A stretch of 64,000 nt of DNA from the NCBI RefSeq assembly GCF_023715415.1, contig NZ_JAMBOB010000011.1, positions 59,129 through 123,128 of the forward strand, written 5' to 3'. Positions within the stretch are counted from its first letter, which is position 1. Each line of letters opens with the position of its first letter. The position numbers and the translations under genes are program-made. The notes beneath the pieces were generated by a model, which searched no databases, was not told where the DNA came from, and saw nothing but the letters and a program-made list of their open reading frames with translations. Source of the stretch: Neobacillus niacini. GTDB taxonomy: Bacteria; Bacillota; Bacilli; Bacillales; Cytobacillaceae. Shown piece after piece: positions 52,459 to 60,573 of this stretch.

Positions 52459-54267
52459 TTAACCTTTAATTTTCTGCTGGTGTGTTTCTAGTTTGAATTG
52501 ATGACGAAGCTTAGGCTGTAAGGCATGTTTAATTTTTGTTGCATACTCTTCATACAGCTGCTCTAAACCAACTAATGCCAGGGAAAAGAAATTTGCGTAA
52601 TTCTTTTGTACTTCCCATTTCAGCTCGTTCTTACCACAAATACTATATTTGTTTAATTCCTCAATTTCCTTCTGGATTAAGTCCAATTCTGCCTTCTGCT
52701 CTTCTTCAGGCAGCGAAAGAACATAATCTATTTTTTCAATATAAGCTTGTGATTTTTCAATTTTGCCCTTGATTTCATCGTAGCCACTTTGGTCAATTAG
52801 ACCGTATTTTAACTTAAATTCATTTAATTTTTGAGCAGAATCATACGTAGATCTTACGATATCATCACGTGTCATTTGAGTTGTTTCATAGCTAAGCATA
52901 TGCTTCCAGGATGGCTGAGTAATCGCCTTGCGGTGGTCCTCAAGGGTATGACAGAATTTTTTAAAGCCGTGAAGCTCTGGATTTTCAAAGGCTGGGCTTG
53001 CTGGGTCAAGGAACGGTGCAAGCGGTGCTACAAAGTAGAATAGTCTAGGGTCCTGATTACAAGCAAGGTGGATTTTCTCACAGAAATCAATGTTATCAAT
53101 TGCACTTTGATACGTTTGACTAGGAATACCTGTCATAAAGAACAAGTCTATCTTTTTAGCACCATGTTTTAGGGCAAAGCTCAGCGTTTCAATTACTTTA
53201 GGATTTGTACAATTGAATTTTCCATTATAACGTCTGATTTTTTCATCATGTGTTTCAAGGGTGATCTCAATGCTGTATTTAGAACAGCTGTCGTTCATCA
53301 TTTGGAAAAACTCTTCGCCTGCATATTGGAATAATTCAAAGACAATTTCATTTTTAAGATTTAGCTTCTTTAGCCGGCTAAAGAACTCTTTTACATATTC
53401 ACGTCCGCCTTGCCTTAGGTCATGCAGGATAAAGATTGGGGCTCGGCTGAAGCGTGAAATAAACTGCATGTCTTCAATAAGCTTCTCTGGGGAACGTAAG
53501 GCAAGCGAACTTCTTCCGCAGTTTTGATCATAGGCATCCTTTGAACCGCCGCAGATGAGACAGTTTTGCGAACAGCCTCTTGCTGTAAGTAAAGCGGTGT
53601 TAGGATATTCAAGCCAGCCTTTGTATGGCAGTGGATCTAAGAAATTACGATACTTAAACACGGAACGGACAGTATAGCGATAGCCAGGCACGTCAAGATC
53701 ATCTAAATCCTTCGGTACATACGTAATCGGATTATAGCCAATTTCACTGCCTTTTTTCCAGGTCAAGTTCGGAATGTCGGCATAGTGAGTATTTCCGAGT
53801 TCTAATTTATTCATCAGCAGTAGCATAAGCTTCTCTGTTGAATCTCCGCGCATGACAAAATCAATAAATGGGTATTCAATGAGCTCTTTATGATAATAGG
53901 TAGCGGATAAACCTCCGAAAATCATCGGTGTATCAGGATGAAGCTTTCTAACAATCTTCGCAAGTTCGATACTGCCGTGTGCATGTGGCAGCCAGTGCAG
54001 GTCAATCCCAAATGCTCTTGTTTTGATTTTTCTTAGCTTCTTTTCTACATCGAACTTCTCACTCATCAGCATTCGGTTTGCAATATTGATAATTTTAACG
54101 CGAAGACCGAACCGTTCTAAATAGTCAGCAATACTTGTTAACCCAATTGGATACATTTCAAATACTGGTGATGATGGGACTACGTCGCTAATGGGTCCTG
54201 CTAAGAGGGAATTTTTTCGAAAGTCATAAACACTTGGTGCGTGTAAAAGGACTAAATCATACTTCAT
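52459..54267 (-). CDS. B12-binding domain/radical SAM protein
   Basis: A 602-residue enzyme. The N-terminal 170 residues look like a cobalamin-binding Rossmann domain (YPIGLTSIADYLERFGLRVK, TPMIFGGLSATYYHKELI). The radical SAM domain has the cluster motif CSQNCLICGG (about 231-240: C-x3-C-x2-C), followed by a TIM-barrel region (ITLETHDEK, FFMTGIPSQT). A charged helical tail (about 470-600) has no recognised function. The ATG at 54267 follows AAAGGGTGG. The family modifies unknown small molecules, often by methylation or rearrangement. A Rex/Fnr-like dyad 41 bp upstream suggests redox or oxygen control. Confidence 0.82.
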   Translation of the reverse strand: MKYDLVLLHAPSVYDFRKNSLLAGPISDVVPSSPVFEMYPIGLTSIADYLERFGLRVKIINIANRMLMSEKFDVEKKLRKIKTRAFGIDLHWLPHAHGSIELAKIVRKLHPDTPMIFGGLSATYYHKELIEYPFIDFVMRGDSTEKLMLLLMNKLELGNTHYADIPNLTWKKGSEIGYNPITYVPKDLDDLDVPGYRYTVRSVFKYRNFLDPLPYKGWLEYPNTALLTARGCSQNCLICGGSKDAYDQNCGRSSLALRSPEKLIEDMQFISRFSRAPIFILHDLRQGGREYVKEFFSRLKKLNLKNEIVFELFQYAGEEFFQMMNDSCSKYSIEITLETHDEKIRRYNGKFNCTNPKVIETLSFALKHGAKKIDLFFMTGIPSQTYQSAIDNIDFCEKIHLACNQDPRLFYFVAPLAPFLDPASPAFENPELHGFKKFCHTLEDHRKAITQPSWKHMLSYETTQMTRDDIVRSTYDSAQKLNEFKLKYGLIDQSGYDEIKGKIEKSQAYIEKIDYVLSLPEEEQKAELDLIQKEIEELNKYSICGKNELKWEVQKNYANFFSLALVGLEQLYEEYATKIKHALQPKLRHQFKLETHQQKIKG

Positions 54268-54307
54268 ATAAGCCACCCTTTTCTATTTTTATCATATATA
54301 GTAGTTA

Positions 54308-54325
54308 TTGTGAAAAAGTTCACAT
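54308..54325 (-). promoter_or_regulatory. Rex- or Fnr-like dyad upstream of the radical SAM gene
   Basis: TTGTGAAAAAGTTCACAT fits Rex (TTGTGAA-N4-TTCACAA) in all but the last base and also fits the Fnr/Crp form TGTGA-N6-TCACA. It is 41-58 bp upstream of the minus-strand ATG at 54267. The rest of 54277-54544 holds no gene that I can see. Confidence 0.5.
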
Positions 54326-54544
54326 GATTTCTGTGTATTAACTGTGACAAAGGGATAAACCTGATAAATGGTTTCCCCATTCACAACTGTAAGTATTTTC
54401 TAACTACCTTTATTTTACTATAATGATGGATTTATAGAGTGACAAACGGGTGACAACAATGTGGAGATTCGGTGGAAATAAGTTAAAACCAAATAAACGA
54501 GTGAGCATATTTTAAAGGGAAAGCACATAAAGGAGGAATATGTC

Positions 54545-54958
54545 TTGAATTATTATGGTTATCCCAATCAGTATGGAATGTATCCCGGTTTAGAACCGAG
54601 CCAACAGCAGGATCGGTTTGGTGGGGGGCAGCAGCCTGGATTCCCTCCCCCTGGATTTGGTGGTGGACAGCAAGGTTTCCCGCCATTTGGAGGAGGACAA
54701 CAACAAGGTGGGGCACCATCTACACCACCACCTTCGTACACGCCGCAAGAATCAGTTTCTGCATTCGCTGTTGACCCTGGTGCGATTAGAGGCTGTCTCT
54801 ACCGCTTTACCTTTGTTTGGCTGAATAGTGGCAATAGCTTCTGGTTTTATCCAACCTTTGTTGGAAGAGATTCAGTTGCCGGATATCGTTGGAGAAACTT
54901 CCGCTGGGTATATTATGGAACAGACCTTAGGAGAATTCGATCATTTAGATGCTCATAA
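54545..54958 (+). CDS. Gly/Pro/Gln-rich surface or coat-type protein with conserved C-terminal domain
   Basis: A 137-residue protein in two parts. Residues 1-70 are low complexity, with PGFPPPGFGGGQQG-like repeats rich in G, P, Q, F and Y. The last 57 residues form a compact domain, IRGCLYRFTFVWLNSGNSFW, then FYPTFVGRDSVAGYRW and TDLRRIRSFRC, that I recall in many Bacillus proteins of unknown function, sometimes mislabelled transporter. There is no membrane segment or signal peptide. The TTG start at 54545 lies after AAAGGAGG. A role in the spore coat or cell surface is only a guess from composition. Confidence 0.65.
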   Translation: MNYYGYPNQYGMYPGLEPSQQQDRFGGGQQPGFPPPGFGGGQQGFPPFGGGQQQGGAPSTPPPSYTPQESVSAFAVDPGAIRGCLYRFTFVWLNSGNSFWFYPTFVGRDSVAGYRWRNFRWVYYGTDLRRIRSFRCS

Positions 54959-54974
54959 ATTTTTAAAAATTGGG

Positions 54975-55007
54975 GTAGTGAACCATAGGGTTCATTACTC
55001 TGTTTTT
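54975..55007 (+). terminator. terminator after the Gly/Pro-rich protein gene
   Basis: GTAGTGAACC pairs with GGTTCATTAC (one G-T pair) around ATAG, followed by TCTGTTTTTT. Confidence 0.8.
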
Positions 55008-55056
55008 TGTACGTGAAATTGGTATAATCATTGTAAAAAATTAAAGGATGAGGAAA

Positions 55057-55533
55057 ATGGCAAAGGTCAAGACGAATGCTATTCGGATTCTGGATAGCAA
55101 GAAGATAGCCTATGAGGTGCTTACATACGATAATCAGGATGGAAAAATTGATGGGGTGTCAGTAGCCGGGAAAATTGGAAGAGATTCAAAGGAAGTATAT
55201 AAAACGCTTGTCGCTCAAGGAGCGAGTAAAAGTATCTATGTTTATGTAATACCGGTTGAGGCGGAATTGGATTTAAAAAAAGCGGCGAAGGCTGCTGGAG
55301 AAAAGAATGTAGAGATGATTCCGGTTAAGGATATTTTGAAATGGACCGGATATATCCGGGGCGGCTGTTCACCGATTGGGATGAAAAAAGAGTACAAGAC
55401 CTATATAGACGATAGCTGCTTAGTGCTTGAACAGATGGTTGTCAGTGCTGGGAAAATAGGCGTCCAAATTGTCATTAATCCAAAAGTGTTAGTTGATCTG
55501 ACAAAGGCTGAAACATTTGATGTTAGAAAATAA
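55057..55533 (+). CDS. ybaK: Cys-tRNA(Pro) deacylase YbaK/EbsC
   Basis: A 158-residue aminoacyl-tRNA editing enzyme that hydrolyses Cys-tRNA(Pro). The YbaK fold shows the conserved Lys in DSKEVYKTLV, the VIPVEAELDLKKAAKAAG strand-helix and the GGCSPIGMKK loop with its GxxxP motif. The ATG at 55057 is favoured by AAAGGATGAGG upstream; the ATG at 55048 lies inside that RBS. Monocistronic. Confidence 0.9.
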   Translation: MAKVKTNAIRILDSKKIAYEVLTYDNQDGKIDGVSVAGKIGRDSKEVYKTLVAQGASKSIYVYVIPVEAELDLKKAAKAAGEKNVEMIPVKDILKWTGYIRGGCSPIGMKKEYKTYIDDSCLVLEQMVVSAGKIGVQIVINPKVLVDLTKAETFDVRK

Positions 55534-55622
55534 TTTAATAGGCATTCACCTATAAAACGTGCATGGCATAGGATATGGGGGAAATGAAATTACGCTATGT
55601 CACGTAAAGGAGAGTGTTCAGT

Positions 55623-56735
55623 GTGGCAGGTAAGATAAAAAATTATTTTGCAGGCGGGAATACCGCAAAAGGATTCCATAGCCTATATGATTCAAACCTT
55701 CAAGGACTCGAACGAATCTATATTCTTAAAGGCGGTCCTGGGACAGGAAAATCCTCACTGATGAAGAAAATTGGCAATGAATGGGTCGGAAAAGGGTATG
55801 ATATCGAATACTTACATTGCTCATCAGATAATAGTTCCATTGATGGTGTTATCATTCGTGCCTTAAAGGTAGGAATCGTTGATGGAACAGCTCCACATGT
55901 CATCGAACCTAAGGCCCCAGGTGCTGTAGAACAGTATATTAATTTGGGAGAAGCTTGGAATGCAAAAGCACTTGCTGCCGAGAAAAAGAATATTGAACGG
56001 TTAACAAACCAAATTAGTGCCTCCTTTCATCTAGCCTACTCCACCTTTAAACAGGCACTGGATGTTCATGATGATTGGGAGAAAATTTATATTGAGAACA
56101 TGGATTTTGAAAAAGCAGACCAGTTGACTAATAAATTAATTCAGTCCTTTTTTGGCAAGTTAAAAATAAATAAGCAATCTGATATCCGCCATCGATTTCT
56201 AGGGGCGGCAACACCTAAGGGAGCCGTCGATTTTGTCCCGAATCTAACGGAGGAAATTGAGAAGCGTTATTTTATTAAAGGACGCCCTGGCTCTGGAAAG
56301 TCGACCATGTTAAAGAAGTTAGCAGCAGCAGCAGAAGCAAGAGGAATTGATATCGAGGTTTTTCACTGCGGATTTGATCCCAATAGTCTCGATATGGTTA
56401 TTTTTAGAGAGCTGGGCATTGCCATCTTTGATAGTACGGCACCGCACGAGTATTTTCCAAGTCGTGCCGGCGATGAAATTATCGATATGTATGAGCTTCT
56501 GATTACACCGGGAACAGATGAAATCTATGAAGATAAGATTAAACCAATTGCGGCAAGCTATAAAAGTAAAATGAATGAAGCTATTTCTTATTTAGCGAGG
56601 GCAAAAGATCTTCATGATAAGCTGGAAGCCATTTACGTACCAGCAATGGATTTTTCTGTGGTCGAGCAGCTTCAAAACAGGATAGCTGAGGAAATCAGAG
56701 AGTTAGAATTAAACAATATTTACAGCACTCAGTAG
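55623..56735 (+). CDS. tandem P-loop ATPase-like protein (PRK06851-like)
   Basis: A 370-residue protein made of two similar halves. Each half begins with a P-loop: LKGGPGTGKSSLMKKIGNEW (from about residue 35) and IKGRPGSGKSTMLKKLAAAA (from about 219). Each continues with an (E/I)(Y/V)HC...D-N-S-(I/L)-D segment, an IFDSTAPH or IVDGTAPH box, an E-P/F-P...Y region and a helical stretch with HDDWEKIYI or LHDKLEAIY. It is thus an internal duplication fused in one chain. The GTG at 55623 follows AAAGGAG. It matches a Firmicutes/Bacillus family that I know only as uncharacterised. Confidence 0.75.
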   Translation: MAGKIKNYFAGGNTAKGFHSLYDSNLQGLERIYILKGGPGTGKSSLMKKIGNEWVGKGYDIEYLHCSSDNSSIDGVIIRALKVGIVDGTAPHVIEPKAPGAVEQYINLGEAWNAKALAAEKKNIERLTNQISASFHLAYSTFKQALDVHDDWEKIYIENMDFEKADQLTNKLIQSFFGKLKINKQSDIRHRFLGAATPKGAVDFVPNLTEEIEKRYFIKGRPGSGKSTMLKKLAAAAEARGIDIEVFHCGFDPNSLDMVIFRELGIAIFDSTAPHEYFPSRAGDEIIDMYELLITPGTDEIYEDKIKPIAASYKSKMNEAISYLARAKDLHDKLEAIYVPAMDFSVVEQLQNRIAEEIRELELNNIYSTQ

Positions 56736-56753
56736 GAAAATGAGCATTATTTC

Positions 56754-56782
56754 AACTGTCTCAAATAGGGACAGTTTTTTTG
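56754..56782 (+). terminator. terminator after the double P-loop gene
   Basis: AACTGTC (56754-56760) pairs with GACAGTT (56770-56776), followed by TTTTTTG. Confidence 0.8.
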
Positions 56783-56843
56783 TGATACTTATGTGCTGGC
56801 CGGGAAAGATAAAGTTAACAAACGATAGAGGGAGATGTTTACC

Positions 56844-57047
56844 TTGAAAAATAACCTAAATTCAGCAAATGATACTGTAGAAGCCAATATTGAAATCAAT
56901 AGACAATTGGAAGATGGAAAGGTTCATGCTCCTGTTGAGGCACAATCAGAAGCAGAAAGAGCCAACGTAGATTTACAAAATCAGTTCAATAATGACGGAA
57001 ATAAAGACATACGTACTTCTCCTGCTGCCATTTCCACCCCTCAATAG
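56844..57047 (+). CDS. small hydrophilic protein of unknown function
   Basis: A 67-residue protein rich in N, E, A, D and Q without hydrophobic segments. I chose the TTG at 56844 because AGAGGGAGA lies at the right distance upstream; an ATG at 56835 lies too close to that RBS. It has its own terminator and faces a gamma-SASP-like gene, so a sporulation role is possible but not shown. Confidence 0.55.
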   Translation: MKNNLNSANDTVEANIEINRQLEDGKVHAPVEAQSEAERANVDLQNQFNNDGNKDIRTSPAAISTPQ

Positions 57048-57049
57048 CC

Positions 57050-57092
57050 AAAGAGAGTCGGCCTTCCTAAATGGAACGCCGACTCTCTTTTA
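57050..57092. terminator. bidirectional terminator between two small genes
   Basis: A 13-bp perfect stem, AAAGAGAGTCGGC (57050-57062) with GCCGACTCTCTTT (57078-57090); A and T runs flank it. Confidence 0.9.
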
Positions 57093-57245
57093 TTCATGCG
57101 GATTTGTTTTGCTTTGCTGGCTTTTATTTCTTTTATTGCCCTTGCTGTTATCGCCACTGACAAATTCGCTGGCAAATTCAGCTTCTGCATGACCTGCCTG
57201 TGGTGAGTTTTGGTTCTGGCTGCCTTTATTAACTTTTTTCGTCAT
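57090..57245 (-). CDS. gamma-type small acid-soluble spore protein (probable)
   Basis: A 51-residue hydrophilic protein, rich in N, Q, K, S and G, with AEAEFASEF in the centre. Gamma-type SASPs carry a similar EFASE motif in Asn/Gln-rich sequence and serve as an amino-acid store in the spore core, cut by the Gpr protease at this motif. Usual SspE has two repeats and 80-90 residues; this one has one. RBS AAGGAG before ATG 57245. No sigma-G promoter was confirmed by eye. Confidence 0.6.
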   Translation of the reverse strand: MTKKVNKGSQNQNSPQAGHAEAEFASEFVSGDNSKGNKRNKSQQSKTNPHE

Positions 57246-57370
57246 AAAATCGTCTCCTTCCACTAGTACACACTTTAGTTTGGCATTTGCCAAATTGTTT
57301 ATGCACGAATGAAGGAGTTAGATGGAGAGTAACGAATAATGTAAAAGTATCTTTTTAAAAGAGAATTGGT

Positions 57371-58825
57371 TTATTTTTTCTCTGATAACCAAGTAGCCAA
57401 AATTTTTGCGTCCGTTTCTTCAACCAATCCACCAGGCATCATGCCTTTACCATCTTGAATACGTGTTAGGATTTCCTTTTTTGATAGCTGACTGCCGATT
57501 GTTTTTAAACTTGGACCGGCTTTTCCTTCAAGCTGATCACCATGACAGGAAGCACAACTTTCTTTATAGACAACTTCTCCTGCTTCAGCAACAGAATGGG
57601 TTCCCTGTGAGTGGACTTCTTCACTGCTTAAAGGTACTTCATCAACTAACGCTGTATAAGGGACAAATTGAATTTCATGTGGTACACCCTCTGCAGGGAT
57701 TTCAGTAATTAATTCACCCGTTTCAGTATCCCAAATTTGAACACCAGAAACGGCCTCACCGCCAAGCTTATACGGATAACGTTTATCCATTCCATGGTTT
57801 AAAGTCCAAAGTTCCTTGCCGTCGGGGCTTATGCCAGTGTGAGCAGGGATTGTTGTTCCAGTTGATTCCCACAGCCTTTCATACGTTTTCGTATCGAGTT
57901 TGTAGATCTTGTTGCCGCCAGTGGTTACATAGGCAAATTTGCCATCCGGGCTAAGAGATATGTGAATAGGACCACCTTCAAATGATATTCTTTTTGTAAT
58001 TTCGAGAGTGGCAACATCAATAACGACAACTTCCTTTTTACCGCCAACCGCTACCCATACAGATTTACCATCTGGTGTAAGGTTGACACCGTGCAGGCTG
58101 CCGCCAACTGGAATGTCCTTAACGATTTTATTATTTTTCCAATCTAGAACCGCTACCTTGTCTTCTTTGTCAATACTGATAAATAGATAAGGAGAGTCAA
58201 TGGCTTTTCCATCCCAGTACATGGAAGGAGAAATATAGTCTGTGCCTTCTCCAGTAGGAATGTCTGCTATTTTCTTATGTGAGTGGACATCTATAACGGA
58301 TACAGTACCGCCATATTGGTTCGCTACATAAAGGTATTTATCATCAGGGGACATGGCAGAGTGATGGCCGCCCTTGCCCACTGGAACTCTCCATAATTCT
58401 TTGAAAGTAACGGGATCTAGTGCAATAGCATAAGAAGTATCATCATATTCAAACCAATCTACAGTAAACATGGTTTTGAAGTCTTTTGTAAATGTAACGG
58501 CATGGGTATCATGCAGGTTAGGGTACATTTGTTGCGTTCTTTCATTCTTAGGTCCCTCAATATCAATGGCTGTCAACATTTTGTGGTATTGGGCATCAAT
58601 GACCCAAATTTTATTGCTAGAGCCGCCGCCAACATAGGCAAGACTTTCACTGCCAAGTTTCCCGCCGGCAAGTTTTCCATCCATGCTTAGTTCCTCTGTT
58701 TTAGGGGATTGTACAGCCTTTTCCTTTGTTGCAGATGCTTCCTTCTGGGCACAACCGCTGATTAAGAGTGCAGAGAGAAAGGCGGTTGCAAGCCCTGAAT
58801 AAGCTAATGTTTTACGTTTAACCAT
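57371..58825 (-). CDS. beta-propeller lipoprotein fused to cytochrome c
   Basis: A 484-residue exported lipoprotein: signal peptide with lipobox LISGC (Cys about 22), a seven-bladed YVTN-type beta-propeller (about 55-385, repeats such as GGHHSAMSPDDKYLYVANQY and GGPIHISLSPDGKFAYVTTG), then a C-terminal c-type cytochrome domain with CASCH (about 410) and a probable Met ligand in KGMMPGG. The layout recalls cytochrome cd1-related NirN/NirF proteins, but the substrate and any d1-type cofactor are not visible. It probably passes electrons on the outer face of the membrane. ATG 58825 follows TTGGAGG. Confidence 0.85.
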   Translation of the reverse strand: MVKRKTLAYSGLATAFLSALLISGCAQKEASATKEKAVQSPKTEELSMDGKLAGGKLGSESLAYVGGGSSNKIWVIDAQYHKMLTAIDIEGPKNERTQQMYPNLHDTHAVTFTKDFKTMFTVDWFEYDDTSYAIALDPVTFKELWRVPVGKGGHHSAMSPDDKYLYVANQYGGTVSVIDVHSHKKIADIPTGEGTDYISPSMYWDGKAIDSPYLFISIDKEDKVAVLDWKNNKIVKDIPVGGSLHGVNLTPDGKSVWVAVGGKKEVVVIDVATLEITKRISFEGGPIHISLSPDGKFAYVTTGGNKIYKLDTKTYERLWESTGTTIPAHTGISPDGKELWTLNHGMDKRYPYKLGGEAVSGVQIWDTETGELITEIPAEGVPHEIQFVPYTALVDEVPLSSEEVHSQGTHSVAEAGEVVYKESCASCHGDQLEGKAGPSLKTIGSQLSKKEILTRIQDGKGMMPGGLVEETDAKILATWLSEKK

Positions 58826-58966
58826 TGTTTTTTCCTCCAATGAATCGTGATAGCTAAAGAATATAGAGAAATTATATAGATGATATGAAGAAAAATAGTC
58901 TAATTTATGACAGTTAATAATGTGAAAAGTGTGATAATTTTCCAATTTTTAAAAGGAGTGTTCAAG

Positions 58967-59632
58967 GTGAGTAATGAAGTAAAGAGACTAATACAGTTAT
59001 TTGAGGAAAACAGGAATGAAGAAAATGCAGGTCCGATGAAAAAATATATGAAAGATCACTTCCCTTTCTTAGGAATTAAGTCACCGCTCCGAAAAGAGCT
59101 GGAAAAGCAATTTTTTAAAGAGACAGGAATACTGAAAAAGGAATTTAACAAGGAATTTGTGGAAGGACTTTGGGAAAAGGATGAAAGAGAATATCAATAT
59201 ACAGCCATTACATATATGGGGAAATTTAGTAAGAAGTTCCCGAAGGACGTCATTCAATTTTTAGAAAGATTACTCACGACAAAATCTTGGTGGGATAGTG
59301 TTGATTCGATTACACCGTTGGTTGGAGATATGGCTAGAAACTATCCTGAACTTATTGATGAGACGATTAATCATTGGTCTGTTGATGATAACTTTTGGCT
59401 GCGGAGAAGTGCCATTCTTTTTCAATTAAAGTATAAACAGCAAACAAATGAAGAGCTTCTCTATGATTACATAGTTAAAAATGCTGATAGCAAAGAATTT
59501 TTCATACAAAAAGCCATCGGCTGGGCGTTGAGAGAATACTCTAAAACAAATCCTGTTTCTGTTAAGGAGTTTATCGAAGGAAACAAGCTTGCTCCATTAA
59601 GTGTAAGAGAAGGAAGTAAGTATCTTTCATGA
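58967..59632 (+). CDS. DNA alkylation repair protein (AlkD-like)
   Basis: A 222-residue all-helical HEAT-like repeat protein. It has the AlkD family blocks FPFLGIKSPLRKELEKQFFK, WWDSVDSITPLVG (the W-D-x-x-D pocket) and FIQKAIGWALREYSKTNP. AlkD glycosylases remove bulky or positively charged alkylated bases such as N3- and N7-alkylpurines. The GTG at 58967 follows AAAAGGAG; the frame extends upstream without a RBS and overlaps the divergent promoter region. Confidence 0.9.
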   Translation: MSNEVKRLIQLFEENRNEENAGPMKKYMKDHFPFLGIKSPLRKELEKQFFKETGILKKEFNKEFVEGLWEKDEREYQYTAITYMGKFSKKFPKDVIQFLERLLTTKSWWDSVDSITPLVGDMARNYPELIDETINHWSVDDNFWLRRSAILFQLKYKQQTNEELLYDYIVKNADSKEFFIQKAIGWALREYSKTNPVSVKEFIEGNKLAPLSVREGSKYLS

Positions 59633-59703
59633 GCAAAATGGTGAAAATGCATATGGATATCTGATAAGATGGCAGTAACAAAAAATAGAAATAGGTGAAC
59701 AGC

Positions 59704-60558
59704 ATGATCAAGTGTATTGCGTCAGATATGGATGGTACCTTATTGAATTCGTATCAACAAGTTAGTCAGGAAAATATAGAAGCGATTCTAAATGCTCAAG
59801 ATCAGGGAGTTGAAGTGGTAATAGCAACTGGCAGGTCTTATCAAGAGGTGCGATATATCCTAGATGAAGCAGATATACATTGCCCTGTCATTGGTGTAAA
59901 TGGTGCAGAAGTACGCACAAAAGAAGGAGAAATACTATCTGCGACACCAATTGAAAAGCACGTAGCCATACAAGCTGCCCAAAGGCTAATGGAAATGGAT
60001 ATCTATTTCGAAGTATATACAAACAAAGGTACATACTCCTTGGATCCAAATATTGCCGTGGCAATTATTGTTGATATTGTAGTGAGTGCTAATCCTGATG
60101 TGAAACCAGAAGACGCGGTAAAAAAAGCACAAGAACGCATTCAGCATGGTTTAGTCCATCAGGTTGAAAGTTATGATGTTTTATTCAATGATGAAACACA
60201 CCAAATATACAAGCTTTTTGGGTTTGCACTGGATTCAGACAGGCGTGAAGCTGCAGAAAACGCACTAGAAGAATTAACTGAGTTGGCAGTTTCCAGTTCA
60301 GGCCATAACAATCTGGAAATCACTCATCGAAATGCGCAAAAAGGAATTGCTTTAGAAACATATGTGAAATCAAAAGGGATCGACATCGCTGAAACAATGG
60401 CAATGGGTGATAGTTTTAATGACGTCTCGATGCTGGAAAGAGTCGGGAGAGCAGTCGCAATGGGGAATGCTGATTATGAAATAAAAACTCTATGTGATGT
60501 GATTACCGCAACAAATGATGAACATGGAGTAGCCAAGGCAATAGTAGAAGTTTTATAG
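59704..60558 (+). CDS. Cof-type HAD family phosphatase
   Basis: A 284-residue HAD-like hydrolase, class IIB. Motif I is ASDMDGTLLNSY, motif II VIATGRSYQEV, motif III Lys in AQKGIALETYVK and motif IV MAMGDSFNDVSML. The cap domain (about 85-190) is of the Cof type. Such enzymes dephosphorylate sugar phosphates, FMN or PLP; the specificity is not fixed. AGGTGA precedes ATG 59704; a GTG at 59695 overlaps it. The next gene starts 15 bp downstream, so they are probably co-transcribed. Confidence 0.9.
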   Translation: MIKCIASDMDGTLLNSYQQVSQENIEAILNAQDQGVEVVIATGRSYQEVRYILDEADIHCPVIGVNGAEVRTKEGEILSATPIEKHVAIQAAQRLMEMDIYFEVYTNKGTYSLDPNIAVAIIVDIVVSANPDVKPEDAVKKAQERIQHGLVHQVESYDVLFNDETHQIYKLFGFALDSDRREAAENALEELTELAVSSSGHNNLEITHRNAQKGIALETYVKSKGIDIAETMAMGDSFNDVSMLERVGRAVAMGNADYEIKTLCDVITATNDEHGVAKAIVEVL

Positions 60559-60573
60559 GAAAGGAAGAGATGG

